Of a DNA stretch of 40,325 nt, positions 30,133-37,188 are shown in pieces. The position numbers were made by a program, and so were the translations under genes. The stretch is taken from positions 165,950-206,274 of the forward strand of contig FR882088.1 of NCBI GenBank assembly GCA_000434915.1. Direction: 5' to 3'. The first letter of the stretch is position 1, and every line of letters starts with the position of its first letter. This DNA comes from Ruminococcus sp. CAG:563 (GTDB lineage Bacteria; Bacillota; Clostridia; Oscillospirales; Acutalibacteraceae). The notes below the pieces were generated by a model. The model did no database searches and was not told the origin of the DNA. It was given only the letters and a program-made list of their open reading frames with translations.

Positions 30133-31644
30133 TTAGCGAAGCTCCTTTTTAAGGTTCAAATAATTATTAAATGTTTTTACAAAATAGGAAAGTCCGTCGG
30201 TTGCAAGCAGGATTAAAACAGGAACGAAAACCAATATATATCGGCTGTTACATTCCCAAATAAGCATGAAGTTAAATATTCCGAAGATTGCAATTCTGCC
30301 GGCGAGAAGAGTTTGATTTTCTTCTGTTCTTTTCTTCTTGAAGCTTTCTATCGCCGAGAAGAGTATGCCGAGGGTTATAAAAATATAATAAATCCAGAAG
30401 TAGATTAAGCTTATCGGGTAAAGGTCACCGTGCCATGTAAGAAGCCTTGTAAAAATGCCTTTGTTATAGACTGATTCTCTTCCAGCATAAAAGCTTCCGG
30501 CCAATGTGCAGTCGCCAAAGGTGCGAATGACTTTTTTAGAAAAGGTATGGTCTAAAAATCCGAAAAATCCGTAATCCTTAACTCGCTTTTTTATTTCTTT
30601 TATGTTAGCTTCTTCTTTTTTACGGTATGTGTCAAAGCTTGCCGTGTAATTGACGTCCTCTTGCAAATATCCGCCGTAGCCGAGACCCATCATTACCCAA
30701 TGAGTGGGAGGAAATTCATTTTTTGCTTCCAGCTCTTCTGTGATACCGAACTTGTTTTTGTAAATCGGCTTGGTTACTGTGCTTACGGCTTTAACGGTTA
30801 CACCTAACGTTACAATGCTGACTAAGAAAAAGCACATAAACTGTTTAAATGATATTTTATTAAAGATCATGCCAATCAAAATCGCCACAAAAACAATGAC
30901 AGACGTTAATTTTATCAGGTATGAAAAAGCTCCGGTGATACCGAGAAGAATATAAAACACGATTTTTGATTTAGTGCTTTTGCTTTTCTGAATCTTAAAA
31001 TATAAAAACAGCATTATAGATGCAGTTAAAACACAAGGAGTGTCGGTATATAAAAAACCGGAGTAAAGGTAAAGCGGAGCACAAAACAAAGTGATAATAC
31101 CGGCAAAAAAAGCCTTCTTTGCTGAAAAAATAACTCCGGCGGCACGGTAAATAAATTCAATGGCAATTTGAATAATTACAACAGATACGGCCATTGATAC
31201 CCGTTTGAAAACAATAATATCAGCGTTGCCGACAAACAGCTTAATGAGCTTGAACAGAGAAACCATGCAAAGCAGCCAAAACTGATTGTTGGGGTATCGG
31301 GCATAATAGTAAAGCTTGTCAACCTTAGCGGTTTTAATATAGTTATATGATGAGTTGATAAGTCCGCCCCAGTCCCATGTAAAATTGACCTCAAGAGAAA
31401 ACGCTAATTTCATCATAAAAGCAATTGATATGATTCTGAGAATCCACCAAGCAGCTTTGTAATTAATTTTTTCAATAAGGTCGGTTTTCTTTATACAAAT
31501 GTATAAAAATAAAGCAGAGACCGGAATTATCATTAATCCCGCAAAAAATGATTGAAGAATCATTTGCGAAAACGCTACCTCAAAAATCATTATTGAGACA
31601 ATAAAAAAACAAACATTAAAAATATTATTTATTGCTTTTTTCAT
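30133..31644 (-). CDS. GT-C type membrane glycosyltransferase (PMT/GT39-like)
   Basis: A 503-residue protein with about ten membrane helices. The first outer loop has VNFTWDWGGLIN, with acidic residues in the place of the GT-C catalytic pair; YARYPNNQFWLL matches the conserved Y-x-x-N-x-x-F block of the family, and YTDTPCVL follows helix 5. GAGAGG lies upstream of the start. Monocistronic, with a promoter at 31689-31717. Donor probably polyprenyl-phosphate sugar; acceptor unknown. It is AT-richer in feel than its neighbours. Confidence 0.8.
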   Translation of the reverse strand: MKKAINNIFNVCFFIVSIMIFEVAFSQMILQSFFAGLMIIPVSALFLYICIKKTDLIEKINYKAAWWILRIISIAFMMKLAFSLEVNFTWDWGGLINSSYNYIKTAKVDKLYYYARYPNNQFWLLCMVSLFKLIKLFVGNADIIVFKRVSMAVSVVIIQIAIEFIYRAAGVIFSAKKAFFAGIITLFCAPLYLYSGFLYTDTPCVLTASIMLFLYFKIQKSKSTKSKIVFYILLGITGAFSYLIKLTSVIVFVAILIGMIFNKISFKQFMCFFLVSIVTLGVTVKAVSTVTKPIYKNKFGITEELEAKNEFPPTHWVMMGLGYGGYLQEDVNYTASFDTYRKKEEANIKEIKKRVKDYGFFGFLDHTFSKKVIRTFGDCTLAGSFYAGRESVYNKGIFTRLLTWHGDLYPISLIYFWIYYIFITLGILFSAIESFKKKRTEENQTLLAGRIAIFGIFNFMLIWECNSRYILVFVPVLILLATDGLSYFVKTFNNYLNLKKELR

Positions 31645-31688
31645 TTATTTTTACCTCTCTGAGCATATTCACTATATATATGGCACAA

Positions 31689-31717
31689 ATTATACCACAA
31701 AGTGGGAAGAACTGCAA
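31689..31717 (-). promoter_or_regulatory. Promoter of the GT-C gene
   Basis: Minus-strand TTGCAG (31717-31712), a 17-bp spacer and TATAAT (31694-31689). Confidence 0.75.
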
Positions 31718-31788
31718 CAATTAATTGTGATATTACATCATATAATTATAATAATTTTGTCACAATTTGAACAATTAAGATATTTTGT

Positions 31789-31842
31789 AAAAAAAGAAGC
31801 TATATTCAATATTGCACCTTATACGGTGAATCCGAATATAGC
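31789..31842 (-). terminator. Terminator of the HD/NUDIX operon
   Basis: Minus-strand GCTATATTC...GAATATAGC outer stem with an inner CACC/GGTG stem, then TTCTTTTTTT. It sits 16 bases after the original NUDIX stop. Confidence 0.85.
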
Positions 31843-31857
31843 CTAAAGTATTTAATT

Positions 31858-32079
31858 TCAGTCAAATTGTACCTGCCGATTGTCGCTTTTATGTGCATCG
31901 AAGCACATTTTTATTTGATCTGTGTTGTTCTTTCTCTGTGAGCGGCGGCAAATCGTCAATGGTAAAATAATCAAAATCAGATGTTTTGATATCAAAGGCG
32001 GGTTTATTTTATGTCAAACTGCCTGCACAAGGCTTTGCAGTTCAATCGCCCAATCAAGCCATTGCTTTTTCTCATTCAT
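31858..32079 (-). pseudogene. NUDIX hydrolase remnant, internally deleted and frameshifted
   Basis: The first 21 codons are intact from ATG 32079: MNEKKQWLDWAIELQSLVQA, the typical NUDIX hydrolase N-terminus, then an immediate stop. The next 140 bases encode its C-terminal part: FDIKTSDFDYFTIDDLPPL in one frame, then SQRKNNTDQIKMCFDAH and KSDNRQVQFD to a stop at 31858 in another. The middle, including the NUDIX box, is gone. The start lies within five bases of the HD gene stop, so the two were once a coupled operon. Confidence 0.85.
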
Positions 32080-32644
32080 AGCTTTTACTCCGTCTGATTT
32101 TTTCGATGCTGTCGTTTCGTACAAGTTCACGCAAAGCTTTCATATATTCCGAGAAATCCGTTTTGTCGTTTCCGTATGTCATTTGCAGGTCGTATTCAAG
32201 CGGAAGCCATGTTGAGATGTCGCTCTCGTTGTGTTGAATAAGAGCCTCAAGGCTGTCCATGGCTTTGTATATTTTTGCCTCAAGTGTTTTTCTTTCTTCC
32301 ATTTCACTGTAAAGTGCTGCCATCTCGGTACGGAACGGTTCTGGTAAGGATTTTATCCAATCAAAAAGAAGCTTTTCTTCTTGCTTTTCATTTTCTTTTG
32401 TCTTCTCAAAGGTCGGAATGTCGCCGGTGAACGCTTCGCCGAGGTCATGTATGAGACACATTTTAAATATCTTTTCAAAATCCGCATCGGGAAACTCGTC
32501 GCTGACAAAATAAGCCATGAGAGTCATTCGCCATGAATGCTCGGCAACACTTTCCCTGCGTCCGCCCGAGGTATAGCAATGTCTTGTTGCGTCCTTGAGC
32601 CGTTCGGCAACGGCAAGCGTTTCAATTAGCTTTCTCGGTTCCAT
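32072..32644 (-). CDS. HD-domain hydrolase (YfbR/HDDC2-like nucleotidase)
   Basis: A 190-residue HD phosphohydrolase. AVAERLKDATRHCYTSGGRRESVAEHSW gives the first His; KMCLIHDLGEAFTGDIP gives His-Asp; the distal Asp is in KAMDSLEALIQHNE. Members remove phosphate from deoxynucleoside monophosphates. GAGGAG lies eight bases before the ATG, overlapping the GH43 end. The downstream partner was a NUDIX enzyme, now deleted; such HD-NUDIX pairs suggest nucleotide clean-up. Confidence 0.88.
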   Translation of the reverse strand: MEPRKLIETLAVAERLKDATRHCYTSGGRRESVAEHSWRMTLMAYFVSDEFPDADFEKIFKMCLIHDLGEAFTGDIPTFEKTKENEKQEEKLLFDWIKSLPEPFRTEMAALYSEMEERKTLEAKIYKAMDSLEALIQHNESDISTWLPLEYDLQMTYGNDKTDFSEYMKALRELVRNDSIEKIRRSKSYE

Positions 32645-32656
32645 GAAATTTGCTCC

Positions 32657-33529
32657 TCAGGTCATTTTTATCGGCATGATTTTATCGCCGTCAAATTCAA
32701 CCTTATCAATGCAAAGAAATCTTGCGTCACGGTCTTTGATATTCTCACGGCGGCGGTGGTAAACCATAAGCATTTCGCCGTCGTCAAGCAGAAAATAACC
32801 GTTGTGTCCGGGTCCTTCGGCAACTCCGGGCTGCGAGGAAAGAATTGTTCCGAGGCTCTCAAACGGGCCGAGAGGATTGTCGGAAATTGAATAGTCCACA
32901 CGGTATGTTCCTTTGCCCCAGCTTCCGCAGGAATACATAAAATAGTATTTGCCGTCCTTTTTCATCATGCAAGGACCCTCAACATAATCGTGCGGCGTGA
33001 TTTCTTTAAAGGTTTCGCCGTCATCAAACGGAACAAAGCCTGTCATTTCTTCATTCATCTTGCAAACGTTGCAGTGTTTCCAACCGCCGTAATAAAGATA
33101 AACCGTGCCGTCATCATCTTTGAAAAGATGAGCGTCAATCGGCTGAGCACCGTTGATTATTGTACCTATCAGTGATTTGCCGAGGTAGCCTTTAAAAGGA
33201 CCTGTCGGCGAGTCGGAAACGGCAATTTCAAGGCCGCCGCCCTCGTTATCCTCATGGATATCGTTAGAGGCGAAGATGTAATAATATTTTCCGTTCTTTT
33301 CGATAATTGTCGGTGCCCAAACGGCTTTCTTCACCCAAGGAAAACCGGACATGTCAATAATCGATTCAATTTTTTCCCAGTGCTCAAGATCGTCGGAGAC
33401 AAACATATCATGGTTGAGCTGCTGCTCGTAGGGAAGGCTTCTTGTAACGTAAATGCAGTATTTTCCGTTGTAAATTCTTGCTTCCGGGTCGGCATGCCAT
33501 GCTTCGGAAATCGGATTGTTGAATTGCAT
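32657..33529 (-). CDS. Glycoside hydrolase family 43 enzyme (intracellular)
   Basis: A five-bladed propeller glycosidase of 290 residues without signal peptide. Catalytic acids by family pattern: the base Asp in WHADPEARI, the pKa-modulating Asp in PIDAHLF and the general acid Glu in YVEGPCMM. Substrates are usually alpha-L-arabinofuranosides or beta-xylosides; the lack of export suggests imported oligosaccharides. It lies 15 bases after a glycosyltransferase and 12 before the HD gene in one minus-strand operon. Confidence 0.9.
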   Translation of the reverse strand: MQFNNPISEAWHADPEARIYNGKYCIYVTRSLPYEQQLNHDMFVSDDLEHWEKIESIIDMSGFPWVKKAVWAPTIIEKNGKYYYIFASNDIHEDNEGGGLEIAVSDSPTGPFKGYLGKSLIGTIINGAQPIDAHLFKDDDGTVYLYYGGWKHCNVCKMNEEMTGFVPFDDGETFKEITPHDYVEGPCMMKKDGKYYFMYSCGSWGKGTYRVDYSISDNPLGPFESLGTILSSQPGVAEGPGHNGYFLLDDGEMLMVYHRRRENIKDRDARFLCIDKVEFDGDKIMPIKMT

Positions 33530-33544
33530 AATGCGGTTTGCTCC

Positions 33545-34693
33545 TTATTTATTAAAAATTTCATATTCAGGCAGTGCGGTTTTCAAGGCGTTGAGAACGC
33601 ATTTGCGCGGTTCAAAGAAATTGTGATAGTATTGACTGTTAACTGTTTCCATTTCATTGACTGTCGATGGATTGCTTAGAAGAAACTCGGCCTTTTCGCA
33701 AAGCTCGTCGCTTGAAGCGAAGGAAAGATAATTTTTCCCCTCGCTGAAATCACCGGGAAGAACATAACGAAACGGATCGGAAATAATCGCTTTGCCGGAC
33801 GAAATAAGCTCACCGAATCTTGCACCGATGCAATATTGATGTCCGCTTGAGATTACGCCGATTATGTTTGAATGCATGGTTTCAAGATATCTGCTTCTTG
33901 TTGTGATTCGTTCGTCAGTGGTTATTAATTCGGGACAATTTCTTCTTGCGTAGTCGCCGTCGGCAATTCCGCCGATAAGGCGATCGCCATATTCTTTCTT
34001 CAGAGCCGAGCATATTTCAATTCTTTTAAGATTTATATCACGCAGCATTGCCGAACACTCAACGGAGAGCTTTTCCGCACCCTCATCGTCAAGGAACGGG
34101 TATGAGTTTTTAATGTCTTGTACAGTCACAACTTCTTCGTTAAGGCGAGTCCAAAACAGAAGATTATAAGAATCAAAATGATTCAGATTTTCTGTATTTC
34201 TGTAGTCATTGATTCGGATATACTCCTTGTGGTGCTTAACGGAGTACATAAACTTAACGATGCCGTCACGGGAAAAGCCGTAATTATCCGCAAATATTTT
34301 ATCATAAGGATTATCGGGACAGGTTGCGGTGAAGGTTCCCGCAACGAATGGGTGTATCTTACCTTGATTGCGAAGTCCGATATATTTTTGAGGATTGCAG
34401 TTGCTTTTAAAAAGAGCCGTAACGTTATCCATCTGGTTATCAAACAGCTCGCTGCTAAGGAAGCTCTGATAGCCGTTTTCATAGTCAAAAACAATAAGCT
34501 TGTTATCAACTGAAACTTCAATTATATTATTGTGCTGATAAAGACCGTCCGCTAAAAATTTATCATAGCATGTGACTTTTCCAAGCTTCAAAAGGCCGTC
34601 TTTTTCAAGTAGGCTGAATCCGGCAAGTATCCATGATGCCGGCGGACGATGACAATAACGTATATTGCAAAGCGGTATACTCGATTGGGACAT
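33545..34693 (-). CDS. Glycosyltransferase-like protein (GT-B C-terminal half)
   Basis: A 382-residue soluble protein. The first half is not recognised. The C-terminal third looks like a GT-B donor domain: YLETMHSNIIGVISSG, HQYCIGARFGELISSGKAII, then DPFRYVLPG and NYLSFASSDELCEKAEFLL, followed by a final helix with YYHNFFEPRKCV. This pattern (allocation of blame to E-x-x-x-x-G) is shared by GT1/GT4-type enzymes. GAGGAG lies ten bases before the ATG. First gene of the GT-GH43-HD operon. Confidence 0.65.
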   Translation of the reverse strand: MSQSSIPLCNIRYCHRPPASWILAGFSLLEKDGLLKLGKVTCYDKFLADGLYQHNNIIEVSVDNKLIVFDYENGYQSFLSSELFDNQMDNVTALFKSNCNPQKYIGLRNQGKIHPFVAGTFTATCPDNPYDKIFADNYGFSRDGIVKFMYSVKHHKEYIRINDYRNTENLNHFDSYNLLFWTRLNEEVVTVQDIKNSYPFLDDEGAEKLSVECSAMLRDINLKRIEICSALKKEYGDRLIGGIADGDYARRNCPELITTDERITTRSRYLETMHSNIIGVISSGHQYCIGARFGELISSGKAIISDPFRYVLPGDFSEGKNYLSFASSDELCEKAEFLLSNPSTVNEMETVNSQYYHNFFEPRKCVLNALKTALPEYEIFNK

Positions 34694-34727
34694 TATAGCA
34701 CAGCTCCTCTTTTATTTTTCAATATAT

Positions 34728-34756
34728 AATATATCATATCATAAGGATATTTGCAA
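34728..34756 (-). promoter_or_regulatory. Promoter of the GT-GH43-HD operon
   Basis: Minus-strand TTGCAA (34756-34751), a 17-bp spacer and TATATT (34733-34728). An inverted repeat GAGTAT-N10-ATACTC lies just upstream at 34762-34783. Confidence 0.7.
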
Positions 34757-34853
34757 GAAATGAGTATTAAAAAGTTGATACTCTAACCGTCTGCTGCATA
34801 TACAGAAAGTCTATGTTATAATTAAGCAACAAAATCGGAAGGAGCAACCGTTG

Positions 34854-34960
34854 ATGGAGAGAATTAAGAAAAATTTCGGATTCGATATGATGAGGCTGCC
34901 GATGAACGGCGAAGACGTTAATATCGAAGAAACCAAGAAAATGGTTGATGCGTTATCCTT
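34854..34960 (+). pseudogene. Aldo/keto reductase, N-terminal stump only
   Basis: A good GGAAGGAG site and ATG 34854 begin MERIKKNFGFDMMRLPMNG then EDVNIEETKKMVDAL, the N-terminus of the Firmicutes aldo/keto reductase family (usual form KKNFGFGMMRLPM...DxEETxxMVDxFL). Similarity ends at about 34956 and the frame then runs into the 3' end of the opposing MGMT-family gene. More than 300 codons are missing. A TATAAT at 34817-34822 suggests that the promoter persists. Confidence 0.75.
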
Positions 34961-34972
34961 GAGGTGCTTAAT

Positions 34973-35281
34973 TTATGGCTTCCATTGGTATTTTTTCATG
35001 TCAACACAGCCGTTCGGCTTGAATTCAACGCCCTCGCTTTCAAGAAGCGAACGTTGTTCCGCCCACCCCGGAGCAGTCCGGCCGGAACTGTTAACGACAC
35101 GGTGACACGGGTAATTTCCGTAAAATTCCGCACGGCTGAGCACATTGCCGACGAGACGTGAATTTTTGTCACGACCGATAAGCCTTGCAATCTGACCGTA
35201 ACTTGCCGCCCGACCGTATGGAATTTCTTCCACGACAGACAAAATTTCATATATCAGATTGTCATTCAAAATTTTACTCAT
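34973..35281 (-). CDS. MGMT-family DNA repair protein, DNA-binding domain only
   Basis: A 102-residue protein consisting of the winged-helix domain of O6-methylguanine methyltransferases. IPYGRAASYGQIARLIG starts the domain; NYPCHRVVNSSG carries the active-site PCHR cysteine, so it is not a Cys-lacking alkyltransferase-like protein. It lacks the N-terminal half of Ogt/Ada. The start at 35281 has GGAG upstream; a 29-codon extension is less likely. It may repair alkylated guanine or recruit excision repair. Its 3' end abuts the aldo/keto reductase stump. Confidence 0.88.
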   Translation of the reverse strand: MSKILNDNLIYEILSVVEEIPYGRAASYGQIARLIGRDKNSRLVGNVLSRAEFYGNYPCHRVVNSSGRTAPGWAEQRSLLESEGVEFKPNGCVDMKKYQWKP

Positions 35282-35357
35282 AGCATTGCTCCGTTTACAA
35301 TATATAGTACAATCATAGCATTGAAGCAAAATTCTGTCAATCGTAGAATAAATAAGG

Positions 35358-35386
35358 AAGGACTGCACAAAAACGTAGCAGTCCTT
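35358..35386. terminator. Terminator of the ECF S-component gene
   Basis: AAGGACTGC/GCAGTCCTT, a 9-bp stem; T-rich tracts follow on both strands. Confidence 0.75.
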
Positions 35387-35391
35387 TCTTG

Positions 35392-35919
35392 TTATTTTCT
35401 CATGAGTTGGTTTGTGTAAAGCTTATGTATGCCGAATTTCCAGCAAAGGAGCATGCCGAACACTGCACCGACAGCCGCCTGAAGAACCTGGAACGGAAGC
35501 TTTAAGAGAGCAGCTTCGGGTGTGCTGTAAATAAATGCTCTTCCTATTGAATATCCGACAATCATGATGATTGCACCGACCGTAACGCCGATTCCCGAAG
35601 CGAGAACAGGCTTCTTCTTCAACACATAGTGGGAGAAAACGGAAATGATAATTGCCTGCAAGCCGTGAGTTACAAGCGAAACCCACATCGGTGCAGGATA
35701 GAAGAATAGGTCGCCGAGAAATGCGCCTACGCCGCCGACCATGAATGCCGCCAACGGATCAAGGATTATCGCCGCTGCACAGATAACGATGTCATTAAGA
35801 TAAAGATGTCCGCCGGCTACGGGAACTCCGAATGAGCTGAGTGCCACGTTCATAGCCATGAGCACTGCCGTTGTGCATATCCACATTGTGTTCTGCTTTG
35901 CTGTTCTTTTTGTTTGCAT
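35392..35919 (-). CDS. ECF transporter S component
   Basis: The substrate-binding subunit of an energy-coupling factor vitamin importer: 175 residues, six membrane helices. GGHLYLNDIVICAAAIILDPLAAFMVGGVGAFLGDLFF is a conserved S-component segment, close to the group proposed to carry hydroxymethylpyrimidine or pyridoxine-type compounds. The energising EcfAAT genes are not in the window; shared (group II) modules are encoded elsewhere. It diverges from a MocR regulator, a family often tied to vitamin B6, which points to pyridoxine; this is inference. Confidence 0.85.
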   Translation of the reverse strand: MQTKRTAKQNTMWICTTAVLMAMNVALSSFGVPVAGGHLYLNDIVICAAAIILDPLAAFMVGGVGAFLGDLFFYPAPMWVSLVTHGLQAIIISVFSHYVLKKKPVLASGIGVTVGAIIMIVGYSIGRAFIYSTPEAALLKLPFQVLQAAVGAVFGMLLCWKFGIHKLYTNQLMRK

Positions 35920-35932
35920 TGTGTTTTCCTCC

Positions 35933-35961
35933 TTGCAAATCTGTTGGGAATATTATATAAT
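35933..35961 (+). promoter_or_regulatory. Promoter of the MocR-type gene
   Basis: TTGCAA (35933-35938), a 17-bp spacer and TATAAT (35956-35961). An imperfect inverted repeat TCTGA...TCAGA at 35964-35986 lies in the shared divergent region. Confidence 0.65.
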
Positions 35962-36010
35962 AGCTCTGATAATATAAAATAGTCAGAAACGGAGAATTTT
36001 ATATAACCAG

Positions 36011-37102
36011 ATGAAGTATAGAATTGACAAACAAAAACGCCCCGTGTATCTGCAAATTTACAGACAAATCAGGGACGATATAACAAGCGGAACTTTTGAA
36101 TTTAACAGCAAGCTTCCGTCAAAACGGCTGCTTGCCGATGAGGTAGGCGTCAGCACAATAACGGTCGAGCATGCTTATGCACTTTTGTGCGATGAGGGCT
36201 ATATCGAGCCGAGGGAGCGAAGCGGATATTTTGTTATTTTCAGTCCGAATGACGGCTTTGCCGAGGTTTCTCATATATCCGAGTCGTTCAAAACTCATAT
36301 AGCTTCAACTCGTACGACGTTTTCTGTTTCCCTTTTGAGCAAGACTATGCGTAAGGTCTTGACGGATTATAATGAAGTTATTCTCGAAAAATCGCCGAAT
36401 GTCGGTTGTATTGAGCTGAGAACGGCATTGAAGCAGTATCTTGCACGCAACAGGGGAATAAATGTTGAAATTGAGCAAATAGTTATCGGCTCGGGTGCGG
36501 AATATCTTTACAGACTGATTGTTGATCTGCTGGGTCGCGATAAGGTCTATGCTATCGAATCGCCGTCATATCAAAAAATTGAACAGGTTTATCATGCGGC
36601 AGGTGTAAAATATGATCTTTTGCCGCTTTGCGATGACGGAATCGACGGTGTGGCACTCGCTAAAACCGATGCCGATGTTCTGCATACAACGCCTTACAGA
36701 AGCTTTCCGAGCGGCGTCACTGCCTCGGCATCAAAAAGGTATGAATACATACGCTGGTCGGATAAGGCTAATAGGTTTATTATTGAATCAGACTATGATT
36801 CCGAGTTTTCGGTTTATGTGAAACCAACGGAAACATTGTTTGCACTTTCCGATAAGGATAATGTGATTTATCTTAACACATTTTCAAAGACCATATCACC
36901 GTCCTTGCGTGTAGGATACATGGTCTTGCCGAAAAGGCTTGTTAAACCGTTCAATGACAGGCTCGGGTTCTATTCCTGCACCGTGCCGACGTTTGAACAA
37001 TTCGTTCTTGCCGAACTGATAAACAACGGCGATTTTGAACGTCATATAAATCGTGAACGCCGCAACAAGCGACGTGAGATGAAGAAAGCAAAAAATGAAT
37101 GA
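36011..37102 (+). CDS. MocR/PdxR-type regulator, C-terminally truncated
   Basis: An N-terminal GntR winged helix (PVYLQIYRQIRDDI; LPSKRLLADEVGVS; about 1-75) is fused to an aminotransferase-fold effector domain. HTTPYRSFPSGV and NTFSKTISPSLRVGYMV (PLP-lysine region) are clear, so PLP binding is plausible. At 363 residues it is about 100 short of typical MocR proteins; after FERHINRERRNKRR the small domain is missing. It may be a recent pseudogene or a functional short form. The divergent ECF S component is the likely target. Confidence 0.75.
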   Translation: MKYRIDKQKRPVYLQIYRQIRDDITSGTFEFNSKLPSKRLLADEVGVSTITVEHAYALLCDEGYIEPRERSGYFVIFSPNDGFAEVSHISESFKTHIASTRTTFSVSLLSKTMRKVLTDYNEVILEKSPNVGCIELRTALKQYLARNRGINVEIEQIVIGSGAEYLYRLIVDLLGRDKVYAIESPSYQKIEQVYHAAGVKYDLLPLCDDGIDGVALAKTDADVLHTTPYRSFPSGVTASASKRYEYIRWSDKANRFIIESDYDSEFSVYVKPTETLFALSDKDNVIYLNTFSKTISPSLRVGYMVLPKRLVKPFNDRLGFYSCTVPTFEQFVLAELINNGDFERHINRERRNKRREMKKAKNE

Positions 37103-37128
37103 CAATCATATGCATTGGCAAATAATGC

Positions 37129-37157
37129 TTGAATTTTTCTCGGAAATAGATTATAGT
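37129..37157 (+). promoter_or_regulatory. Promoter of the glycosidase-like gene
   Basis: TTGAAT (37129-37134), a 17-bp spacer and TATAGT (37152-37157). Confidence 0.65.
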
Positions 37158-37188
37158 TGTTGTGCACCACAGTATTTTGGAGGTATTT

